From the NCBI GenBank assembly GCA_946494635.1, contig CAMMCS010000003.1, positions 1 to 29,955 of the forward strand: 29,955 bases of DNA, written 5' to 3'. The stretch's first letter is position 1; each line of letters opens with the position of its first letter. Of the stretch, positions 1-5,951 are shown piece after piece. The notes under the pieces are model-generated. The model was not told the origin of the DNA. It saw nothing but the letters and a program-made list of their open reading frames with translations, and searched no databases. The translations under genes and the position numbers were made by a program. Source of the stretch: an uncultured Oscillibacter sp. (GTDB taxonomy: Bacteria > Bacillota > Clostridia > Oscillospirales > Oscillospiraceae).

Positions 1-624
1 CCGCAGGAAGAACCCCAGCAGCACCAGCGGGCTGACGCCGTAGAGCTTGACGCCCCTGCGCTCGTGCTCCTTCACTCCGGCCTTGATGGCCTTCCTCGCG
101 TAGTTCAGCCGGCTCTTCACCGTCCCCTCGCTGGTCTCCATGGCTTCCGCGATCTGCTTCACGCTCATCTCGTCGTAGTAGAAGAACAGCACGCTCAGCC
201 GCTGCTCCGGCGGCAGGTCATCCACCAGCTCCAGGACCATCCGACGGGTCTCCTTGTTCTCCAGGGCCTTCTCCGGCACCAGCGTCTCGTCCAGGTTCTC
301 CACGCTCTCCAGCATGGACTCCCCCTCCTCGTCCTCCGGGATCTGCCACTCCTTGTGGGGCGCGGACAGCAGATGCCTGCACCGGTTGGCCGTGATGCCG
401 TTCACCCACCCCCAGAAGGCCGCCGGCTCCTTCAGCTTGTCCAGGCTGCCGATCATGGTGAACAGCACATCCTGCGTGGCGTCCTCGGCGTCCTCCTTCT
501 TTTTCATCATCTTTTGGCAGTGGTAATACACCCGGTCCTGAACCGCCTTTACCAGCTCATTCTGGGCCTCTTTCTCCCCCTCCCGGCTCCGGCGGATCAG
601 TTCCTGCAGGTTCGATTCCTCCAT
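1..624 (-). CDS. ECF-type RNA polymerase sigma factor, 3' end outside window
   Basis: The minus strand is open from an ATG at 624 to the window edge (208 codons seen, no stop), so the protein is truncated only by the window. The start follows a GGAGAGAGGG ribosome binding site. Residues about 25-90 fit sigma-70 region 2, with the motif EDATQDVLF at 47-55. Residues about 120-182 fit region 4, with DDLPPEQR and the helix-turn-helix MSVKQIAEAMETSEGTVKSR. Such proteins bind core RNA polymerase and direct it to specific promoters. Unusually, the chain continues past region 4 into a hydrophobic stretch starting near residue 197 (SPLVLLGFFL), which looks like the start of a transmembrane segment. 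It may therefore be a sigma factor with a fused membrane or sensory tail. No anti-sigma gene is visible; it could lie beyond the edge. The family call is firm; the target regulon is unknown. Confidence 0.9.
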   Translation of the reverse strand, partial: MEESNLQELIRRSREGEKEAQNELVKAVQDRVYYHCQKMMKKKEDAEDATQDVLFTMIGSLDKLKEPAAFWGWVNGITANRCRHLLSAPHKEWQIPEDEEGESMLESVENLDETLVPEKALENKETRRMVLELVDDLPPEQRLSVLFFYYDEMSVKQIAEAMETSEGTVKSRLNYARKAIKAGVKEHERRGVKLYGVSPLVLLGFFLR

Positions 625-1493
625 TTCCCTCTCTCCTCTCTTTTTCCTGGTTGAAACTACAGGGTGGGCTGGTCTCCTCCGCATCCAGCAGAAAACACCG
701 GCGGAGGAACTGGAAAAACGTGATGTACTTCACGCCGCGCCCCTCCTCTCAGCGGCTGTGGGGGATCGTACCGGAAGGGGACGGCGCGGTTTTTTTCCAT
801 TGTACAGGATTTCTGCGAAAAATGGGATCCCTCCGGGAAATTTTCTTTTCCGGATCTTCCGGCCATGTCCCGCGCCGGCCGGGACGCCTGCCGGCTCCGC
901 TTCGCGCATTGCGCAGGACGTTGGGCCCCTGCAGGTACCCTCGCTGTCCTGTCCCGGGTGACGGCCCGCTTCACCGCTCTCCGCGCCGCCCCGCCCCGCA
1001 TGAATGATTCTCTTTGCCATCTGTTTTGTCCGCAGATTCCATCTGCCGCCCCGGAAGGCCGGGGACGGCCTGCGGACACCCCTCCTCTCCGTATTTGCCG
1101 GCCATGCGGGCCGGGCCTGGGTCTCTGGTGTATAGTGCCGGAATAAGCGGCCCCGGTTTTATGGATTCAGAAATTTTTCAGAAAACACATCCGAAATCCG
1201 CAGTTCAGACGCAGGAGAGGCGGCGTGCGAAACGGCATTTTGCTGCTGAGCCCTCGTACAGGCCATACCCGGCTCCGTCAAAAAACGCATTTTCCCCGCC
1301 GGCTCTCCGCCCCCCTTCAGGGCAGGCAGCGGCGGCCCGAACGCCGTCGGCCTGGAAAGCGGGGAAGCTCCCGCCCTACCCTTCCGGGGAAGGCCGCACG
1401 ATCAAGTGAAATTGAAAATCATTGAAAAAACAGGAAAAAGGGCATGCCCCCGGATGGGCATGCCCTTTCCAGCGATGTTTGGTTGTGATCAGG
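625..1493. other. Long gene-poor intergenic region
   Basis: About 870 bp separate the sigma factor gene from the 170-aa gene, both on the minus strand. Open frames here translate to arginine/proline-rich chains without recognisable domains or good ribosome binding sites, typical of chance frames in GC-rich DNA. A local AT-richer stretch lies near 1150-1200. A minus-strand TACAAT at 799-804 could be a -10 for the sigma gene but has no acceptable -35. The only clear element is the terminator at 1424-1470, which belongs to the downstream minus-strand gene. Confidence 0.6.
1424..1470 (-). terminator. Rho-independent terminator of the 170-aa gene
   Basis: A perfect 13-bp stem (1437-1449 with 1456-1468; AAAGGGCATGCCC and its complement) closes a 6-nt loop. 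Read on the minus strand it is followed by T-rich sequence (TTTTTCCTGTTTTTT). It lies about 25 bp beyond the stop of the minus-strand gene at 1494. Confidence 0.9.
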
Positions 1494-2006
1494 TCAGCTC
1501 TCCCACTCCGCCTTGTGCTGTTCCCACCACGCCGGGAACGCCGGATCCTTCGGGGAGAGGGTGGGGGTGACGCTATTCATATTTAACTCGGTGGAGTTCG
1601 TTTTGCTGTCAAAAATGCAAATCAAAGGATGTTCGTCACCTGTCCCACCCAGATACAAAAATTCCAGCAGAACGCCCTTGTTGGTCGTCCAGTGCATGCC
1701 GGAATAGGTGAGAAAAGCATCGTTGATCTGCAAGGTTTTGTTCCCGGCATGGACATTCTTCAGCTGGCCATAGAGGTATTGGATATATTTCTTATTTGCC
1801 AAAAAATTTTCCCGGTTGAACACAACAATGCGCTCCGCGTCGGGGCTGTACCCCCGCAGGCGGGAAAACAAAATGCTGTTGAAGCACTGGTCCTCCGGCG
1901 TGCCCTCCTTGGCGATACACCGATTGAAGATGGCCTGGACATTGGCCTCGTCTAGTTCTAAGGCAACATATTTCTTTTCTGAATGCTGCATTTTACTTCT
2001 GCCCAC
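1494..2006 (-). CDS. Hypothetical protein, 170 aa, family not recognised
   Basis: I do not recognise this protein. It starts at a GTG (2006-2004) preceded by AGGGGG with 8-nt spacing; an in-frame ATG five codons later (1991) has a weaker site. It has no signal peptide, membrane segment or cysteine motif, and looks like a soluble mixed alpha/beta protein. Notable features are an acidic-helical start (ALELDEANVQAIFNRC), the central INDAFLTYSGMHWTTNKGV, and a tryptophan-rich end (FPAWWEQHKAEWES). Its codon use is less GC-biased than its neighbours, and internal AT-rich stretches hint at acquisition from elsewhere. It is monocistronic, with its own 17-bp-spaced promoter and a strong terminator, which supports it being a real expressed gene. 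The function is open; a stress or nucleotide-binding role cannot be argued from sequence alone. Confidence 0.8.
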   Translation of the reverse strand: MGRSKMQHSEKKYVALELDEANVQAIFNRCIAKEGTPEDQCFNSILFSRLRGYSPDAERIVVFNRENFLANKKYIQYLYGQLKNVHAGNKTLQINDAFLTYSGMHWTTNKGVLLEFLYLGGTGDEHPLICIFDSKTNSTELNMNSVTPTLSPKDPAFPAWWEQHKAEWES

Positions 2007-2060
2007 AACACAAGCCCCCTGCCGCGCCTACAGCGGCGCCAAATTTTTGTTGTTTTCCCT

Positions 2061-2089
2061 ATCATACAATACCGGCCTGCCCTTTGCAA
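2061..2089 (-). promoter_or_regulatory. Sigma-A-type promoter for the 170-aa gene
   Basis: On the minus strand, TTGCAA (2089-2084) and TATGAT (2066-2061) are separated by exactly 17 bp. Transcription would begin near 2054, about 48 nt upstream of the GTG start at 2006. Confidence 0.75.
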
Positions 2090-2179
2090 GGCCGGCGGCG
2101 GGGATTTTCCCGGTTTCGTCAAACCGACGGGGCTCGGGCCGTCATGGCTCATCTTGAACAGCGGCTCCCGTCGGCGGCG

Positions 2180-2208
2180 TTGAACTTCTGAAAAATCTAT
2201 GGTATGAT
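2180..2208 (+). promoter_or_regulatory. Sigma-A-type promoter upstream of the AlbA_2 gene
   Basis: TTGAAC (2180-2185) and TATGAT (2203-2208) are 17 bp apart. Transcription would begin near 2215, leaving a leader of about 257 nt before the ATG at 2472. The long leader overlaps a possible minus-strand small gene. Confidence 0.65.
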
Positions 2209-2426
2209 CAAGCCCCAGAGACTATGCCGCCCTGGATGGCCTTCCGCTTGATGCGGATGCTCCGGCTGCCGCCCGGCAGCAGGCGCCATACCAGGCCCTG
2301 CATGCCTGCCCCTCCGGGGCTTGCCCGGCGGATCCGCTCCAGCACAGAGCGGTACCCTTCGGCGTGCCAGCCACCGCCGGGAAGCCTCTCCGGCAGCCGG
2401 AGGCGGCCGCCCTCCCACGCCGTCAT
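2208..2426 (-). CDS. Possible small protein or gene remnant, 72 aa, antisense to a leader
   Basis: This minus-strand frame starts at an ATG at 2426 and ends at a TGA overlapping the -10 of the plus-strand promoter. It was kept because its composition looks protein-like rather than like a shadow. Third positions are overwhelmingly G or C. The chain mixes Trp, Tyr, Ile, Leu and Lys (for example GGGWHAEGYRSVLERIRRA and MQGLVWRLLPGGSRSIRIK) and no true gene overlaps it in another frame over most of its length. Against it, no good ribosome binding site precedes the ATG, and the frame stays open upstream through the opposite strand of the AlbA_2 gene. It may be a decayed fragment of a longer gene. 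No family recognised. Confidence 0.35.
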   Translation of the reverse strand: MTAWEGGRLRLPERLPGGGWHAEGYRSVLERIRRASPGGAGMQGLVWRLLPGGSRSIRIKRKAIQGGIVSGA

Positions 2427-2471
2427 GGTCTCACAGACGTTTGCCGCCCAGCCGCAGAAAGGAGCCCCGCC

Positions 2472-3902
2472 ATGATCGACCTGTCCAGAATCGAAGCGTA
2501 TCGCGAGAACAACCGGATCGAAGCCAAAAAGGCCCTGGGCGGGCTGCCCCACAGCATTTGGGAGACCTATTCCGCCTTTGCCAATACGTTGGGCGGCGTC
2601 ATTCTGCTGGGGGTCGAGGAGCACCGGGACCACACCCTGCACCCTGTGAACCTGCCGGATCCCGCGGGGATGGCTGAGGAGTTCTGGGATATCCTCAATG
2701 ATCCCCAGCGGGTCAGCGTCAACATCCTGACCCGTGAAAATCTCCGTGTCGAGACTGTGGACGGCGGCCGCCTCCTGGTCATTACCGTGCCCCGGGCCCA
2801 GCGGTATGACCGGCCGGTGTATGTGGGCGGCAATCCCATCTCCGGCACCTACCGCCGCAGCGGCGAGGGGGACTACCGCTGCTCTCCGGAGGAGGTCCGC
2901 AGCATGCTCCGGGACGCTGCGGTGCGGACGCAGGATATGCAGTTGCTGCCGCAGATGGGCCCGGAGGTCCTGGATCCGGACAGTATCCGCCGCTATCGCG
3001 CCCGGATGCGGGACTGCCGCCCCGGCCATGTGTGGGAGACGCTGGAGGACGCCGCATTTCTCGAGCAGCTGGGCGCCGCGGGCAGGGACAAGGACGGTAC
3101 CCTGCACCCTACCGCCGGGGGACTCCTCATGTTCGGCTATGAGGCCGAGATTGTCCGGGAGTTTCCCCTCTATTTCCTGGATTATCGGGAACAGCTGGGC
3201 GATGACGCCCGCTGGACAGACCGCATCGCCTCCGCCGCCGGGGAGTGGAGCGGGAACCTGTACGACTTCTACTTTCTCGTCTGCGACCAGATGTCTGCCG
3301 GGCTGCCCTTTCACGGGGCAGGCGGCGTCCAGATCCGGTCCGCCCTGCGGGAGGCTTTGGCCAACACGCTGATCAATGCCGACTACTATGGCCGGCAGGG
3401 CGTGGTGGTCATCCGCCGCCGGGACCGGATCTCCTTCTCCAATCCCGGCGCCTTCCGGATCCGGATTGAGGCCGCCCGCAGCGGCGGCGTTTCCGATCCC
3501 CGGAACGCGGCCCTCAGCCGGATGTTCAGCCTGGTCAGCGTGGGCGCCCGCAGCGGCAGCGGCATCCCCAACATATACGCCGTCTGGAAGCGGCAGGGCC
3601 TGGCGCCGCCCTCCATCTCCGAGCACTTCGCCCCGGAGCGGACCACCCTGACCCTGCCTCTTCAGGCCGCCGGCTCCCCGCGGGGCGGCAGGGGCGGCGC
3701 CCCACACGCAGGGCGGCAGGTGGTGCGGCAGCTGATCATCGAGTACCTGACGGACCATCCCTGCGCAAAAACCTCCGATATCGCCGCCGATATCGGGCGG
3801 ACGCCCGCCGGCACCCGGGCATGCCTCCGCGAGCTGATGGCGGAGGGGATCGTGACCGCCAGCGGCGGAGGCCGAAGCCGTGTCTATGCGCTGAAGGCCT
3901 GA
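2472..3902 (+). CDS. AlbA_2 (Schlafen-type) ATP-binding transcriptional regulator
   Basis: The product has 476 residues. The ATG at 2472 was chosen over an upstream in-frame ATG (2364) because AAAGGAG stands 7 nt before it. Residues 14-130 match the AlbA_2 / Schlafen nucleic-acid-binding domain, with the hallmark IEAKKALGGLP, then SAFANTLGGVILLGVEE and FWDILNDP. Residues about 285-400 match the C-terminal ATPase-like part found in 'RecG-like' AlbA_2 proteins, with REALANTLINADY (294-306) and VGARSGSGIPNIY (357-369). Residues about 420-476 form a winged helix. The family is annotated as putative transcriptional regulators or ATP-dependent helicase-related proteins, but it lacks helicase motifs. 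It has its own promoter and terminator. The ligand and target are unknown. Confidence 0.88.
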   Translation: MIDLSRIEAYRENNRIEAKKALGGLPHSIWETYSAFANTLGGVILLGVEEHRDHTLHPVNLPDPAGMAEEFWDILNDPQRVSVNILTRENLRVETVDGGRLLVITVPRAQRYDRPVYVGGNPISGTYRRSGEGDYRCSPEEVRSMLRDAAVRTQDMQLLPQMGPEVLDPDSIRRYRARMRDCRPGHVWETLEDAAFLEQLGAAGRDKDGTLHPTAGGLLMFGYEAEIVREFPLYFLDYREQLGDDARWTDRIASAAGEWSGNLYDFYFLVCDQMSAGLPFHGAGGVQIRSALREALANTLINADYYGRQGVVVIRRRDRISFSNPGAFRIRIEAARSGGVSDPRNAALSRMFSLVSVGARSGSGIPNIYAVWKRQGLAPPSISEHFAPERTTLTLPLQAAGSPRGGRGGAPHAGRQVVRQLIIEYLTDHPCAKTSDIAADIGRTPAGTRACLRELMAEGIVTASGGGRSRVYALKA

Positions 3903-3974
3903 TATCCGCAAACGGGCCGCGGCGTCCGCGGCGCCGTCTGCGCGGGGCCGGGTCTGTCTGCGCCGGAACAAGCG

Positions 3975-4014
3975 AAAAAGCGGTTTGTATCAGATTGATA
4001 CAAGCCGTTTTTTT
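3975..4014 (+). terminator. Rho-independent terminator after the AlbA_2 gene
   Basis: A stem pairing GCGGTTTGTATCA with TGATACAAGCCGT, with a 3-nt loop and one G-U pair, is followed by seven T residues (4008-4014). It starts about 73 bp past the stop codon at 3902. Confidence 0.9.
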
Positions 4015-4163
4015 GATGCGCGCTTCTCCCGGAGCAGGTCCGCGCAGCAGAGGCCAATCGCCGCAGGCCGCGGCCCTTCTCCGGCCCGGGACTGGGACGC
4101 GCTCCCGCGTCCGCGCCGGGGCCGCCCATCTGCGGAATTTGAGGGCCAGCGGTAAAACAGGCC

Positions 4164-4192
4164 TTGAAACTGTGCGCCAGCGCGCATATAAT
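4164..4192 (+). promoter_or_regulatory. Near-consensus promoter of the LuxR-type regulator
   Basis: TTGAAA (4164-4169) and a perfect TATAAT (4187-4192) are 17 bp apart. The expected start of transcription is near 4199, which excludes the upstream in-frame ATG inside the promoter region and supports translation from 4227. Confidence 0.85.
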
Positions 4193-4226
4193 GAAAAGCG
4201 GAAAATCATCTCTGGGAGGGCCGGAT

Positions 4227-5420
4227 ATGAAATATCTCACTGTGCGGGAAACCGCTGAAAAATGGAATCTCTCCGTTCGGATGGTACAGCAGTTCTGCAC
4301 CCAGGGCCGCATCCCCGGCGCGCAGAAGTTCGGGCGGTCGTGGGCCATACCCGCAGACGCCGGGAAGCCCCAGGATCCCCGGCTCTCCCGAAAGCAGGAG
4401 GAGCTGCCCACTGCCAGGCTGCTGGATCAGACCAATCTGATGCCCCTGATGAACACCCCCTTTCAGCCGGGCCAGTGCCTGGCCGCGGCCCAGGCCATGG
4501 AGGAGGGGCCCCAGCGGGACATCGCCATGGCGGAGTTCCACTATTTCAGCGGCCAGCCGGAGGCGGCGGCCAGGGAGGCGGAGCCCTATCTCACAAGTGC
4601 CGACATGGGGGCGAAGCTGTCCGCCTGCCTGATCTACGCCTACGCCAATCTCTCTGTTGGGGAGATCCGGCGGGCCAAATTCGCCCTCGGGGAGCTGAAC
4701 GCGGCCCTGGCCGCCGCGGGAGAGCAGTCGCCCCAGTTCCGGGCGGCGTCGGCCTTTGTGGCGGCGGCAGGCGCGGTGCTGCTGCACCTGCCTCTGCCGG
4801 AGGGGCTGTCTGACGCCAAGGACTTCCTGCCGCTGCTGCCCACCGGGCTGCGGGCCTTCGCGCTGTATGTGCAGGCCCACTATCTCTATCTGACGGGCTC
4901 ATACGGCCCCAGCGCCGGGACGGTGGAGGCCACCCTGGCCATGGGCGCGGTGCGCTACCCCATCCCCGCCATCTATCTGCATCTGGTGGCGGTGATGGAT
5001 TACATGAGCCTGAAGCAGACCGACCAGGCAAAGGCCCATCTGCTTGCCGCCTGGGATCTGGCCCGGCCCGACGATCTGATTGAGGGCTTCGGCGAGCATC
5101 ACGGCCTGCTGGGCGGGATGCTGGAGAGCGTCATCAAGCCCGACTGGCCGGAGGACTTCAAGCGCATCATTGACATCACCTACCGCTTCTCTGCGGGTTG
5201 GCGAAGAGTTCACAATCCGCAGACCGGCCACGATGTGGCCGACGCCCTGACCACCACGCAGTTCGCCGTGTGCATGCTGGCGGCCCGTGGCTGGAACAAC
5301 CAGAACATCGCCCAGCATCTGCACATTTCCACAAACACGGTAAAAAGCCACATATTTCAGGCCATGCGGATCCTGCAGGTGGGCACCCGGAAGGACCTGA
5401 AGCGATATATGCTGCGATAG
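4227..5420 (+). CDS. LuxR-type regulator with an extra N-terminal helix-turn-helix
   Basis: The product has 397 residues and is translated from the ATG at 4227, behind GGGAGGG. Residues 1-45 (YLTVRETAEKWNLSVRMVQQ, then GRIPGAQKFGRSWAIP) read as a MerR/excisionase-like helix-turn-helix with its wing. Residues about 80-335 are alanine-rich, helical, TPR-like repeats (QPEAAAREAEPYLTSADMG, YAYANLSVGEIRRAKFALGEL). Residues about 341-397 form a LuxR/GerE DNA-binding domain (LTTTQFAVCMLAARGWNNQ, IAQHLHISTNTVKSHIFQA). The protein therefore carries DNA-binding folds at both ends and a probable ligand- or protein-sensing solenoid between them. No receiver domain or ATPase P-loop is seen, unlike MalT-type LAL regulators. 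It is likely cytoplasmic and transcribed alone. Its proximity to the surface-protein operon about 200 bp downstream makes that operon a candidate target, but this is only inference. Confidence 0.88.
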   Translation: MKYLTVRETAEKWNLSVRMVQQFCTQGRIPGAQKFGRSWAIPADAGKPQDPRLSRKQEELPTARLLDQTNLMPLMNTPFQPGQCLAAAQAMEEGPQRDIAMAEFHYFSGQPEAAAREAEPYLTSADMGAKLSACLIYAYANLSVGEIRRAKFALGELNAALAAAGEQSPQFRAASAFVAAAGAVLLHLPLPEGLSDAKDFLPLLPTGLRAFALYVQAHYLYLTGSYGPSAGTVEATLAMGAVRYPIPAIYLHLVAVMDYMSLKQTDQAKAHLLAAWDLARPDDLIEGFGEHHGLLGGMLESVIKPDWPEDFKRIIDITYRFSAGWRRVHNPQTGHDVADALTTTQFAVCMLAARGWNNQNIAQHLHISTNTVKSHIFQAMRILQVGTRKDLKRYMLR

Positions 5421-5435
5421 CCGGCCACTGCAGAA

Positions 5436-5475
5436 ATGCCCGCGGGATCTCCCGCGGGCATCACCCGTTTTTGGG
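5436..5475 (+). terminator. Hairpin terminator after the LuxR-type gene
   Basis: A perfect 11-bp stem (5436-5446 with 5451-5461; ATGCCCGCGGG) with a 4-nt loop is followed by CACCCGTTTTTGG. The T run is short and slightly displaced, so termination may be incomplete and some read-through into the next operon is possible. Confidence 0.65.
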
Positions 5476-5550
5476 GGTGAAACAGGTAATGGTTTTCTCA
5501 GATCTTCTCTGCTAAAATTGGAAGTGCGAGGAAATAACCAGAAAGGGCAG

Positions 5551-5586
5551 GGCCCCTTTCCGCATGGAGATCCCCATGCGAGGGCC
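5551..5586 (+). promoter_or_regulatory. Stem-loop in the leader of the surface-protein operon
   Basis: The inner stem CGCATGG (5561-5567) pairs with CCATGCG (5574-5580), and the outer GGCCC (5551-5555) pairs with GGGCC (5582-5586). The structure lies between a weak candidate -10 (TAAAAT, 5513-5518, no good -35) and the ribosome binding site at 5604-5616. It could affect translation of the 103-aa gene. No known riboswitch class is recognised. Confidence 0.35.
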
Positions 5587-5620
5587 GTGCGGCAAAACCG
5601 CCGAGGGAGGGGAGGGCGGC

Positions 5621-5932
5621 ATGGAACGGACCGTGCATTACAACATTGAGGGGGCGGAGTTCGATGTCCCGATATACTATGACGAGCTTGTCAGGCAGGA
5701 AATCGAACGTCTCCCGGATTTTCTGGAGCATCCCATCCATACCCCGTCCGGGGAGCGGGTCATGCTCACCATCGAGGACGCCTGTGAAAACGGGATCCCG
5801 ATAGACGGTGAGGCCCGATGTATCGACTGCGGCTCCTGCCGGTACTACCGCCAAACTCCCGGCACTCTGCTGGGAGTCTGCAGCCATGAGGCCATGCGCA
5901 AGCGCGCGGACATTCAGGAAATGAAGGACTGA
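5621..5932 (+). CDS. Cysteine-rich small protein, 103 aa, in operon with giant SLH protein
   Basis: The ATG at 5621 follows a strong GGGAGGGGAGGG; an in-frame ATG at 5564 lies inside the leader stem-loop and is less likely. The N-terminal half is acidic (MERTVHYNIEGAEFDVPIYY and DELVRQEIERLPDFL). The C-terminal half carries C67-x2-C70-x2-C73 (CIDCGSC), then C87-S-H89, with an additional C55. This resembles a small zinc or iron-sulfur binding knuckle, although the exact ligand set cannot be assigned. There is no signal peptide, so it is probably cytoplasmic. The stop is 19 bp before the ATG of the 3351-residue surface protein, pointing to co-transcription. No family recognised. It might be a regulator or helper of expression or export of the giant protein, but no sequence feature proves that. 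Confidence 0.8.
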   Translation: MERTVHYNIEGAEFDVPIYYDELVRQEIERLPDFLEHPIHTPSGERVMLTIEDACENGIPIDGEARCIDCGSCRYYRQTPGTLLGVCSHEAMRKRADIQEMKD

Positions 5933-5951
5933 GAAAAGAGGAGGAACCCAC

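Noticed and set aside
1014..1409. 131-codon plus-strand open frame in the gene-poor region
   Set aside because: Pro/Arg/Ser-rich chain, no ribosome binding site, no domain, and no terminator on its strand.
2208..3971. Minus-strand 587-codon open frame opposite the AlbA_2 gene
   Set aside because: Most of it mirrors the well-supported plus-strand gene and is rich in Gly, Ala, His and Pro with no domain. Only the part beyond that gene (2208-2426) was kept as a doubtful candidate.
5461..5545. LytTR-type repeats upstream of the left-giant operon
   Set aside because: ACAGGTAAT at 5482-5490 is faintly similar, but no partner exists 21 bp on either side, so there is no evidence that the left operon belongs to the same regulon.
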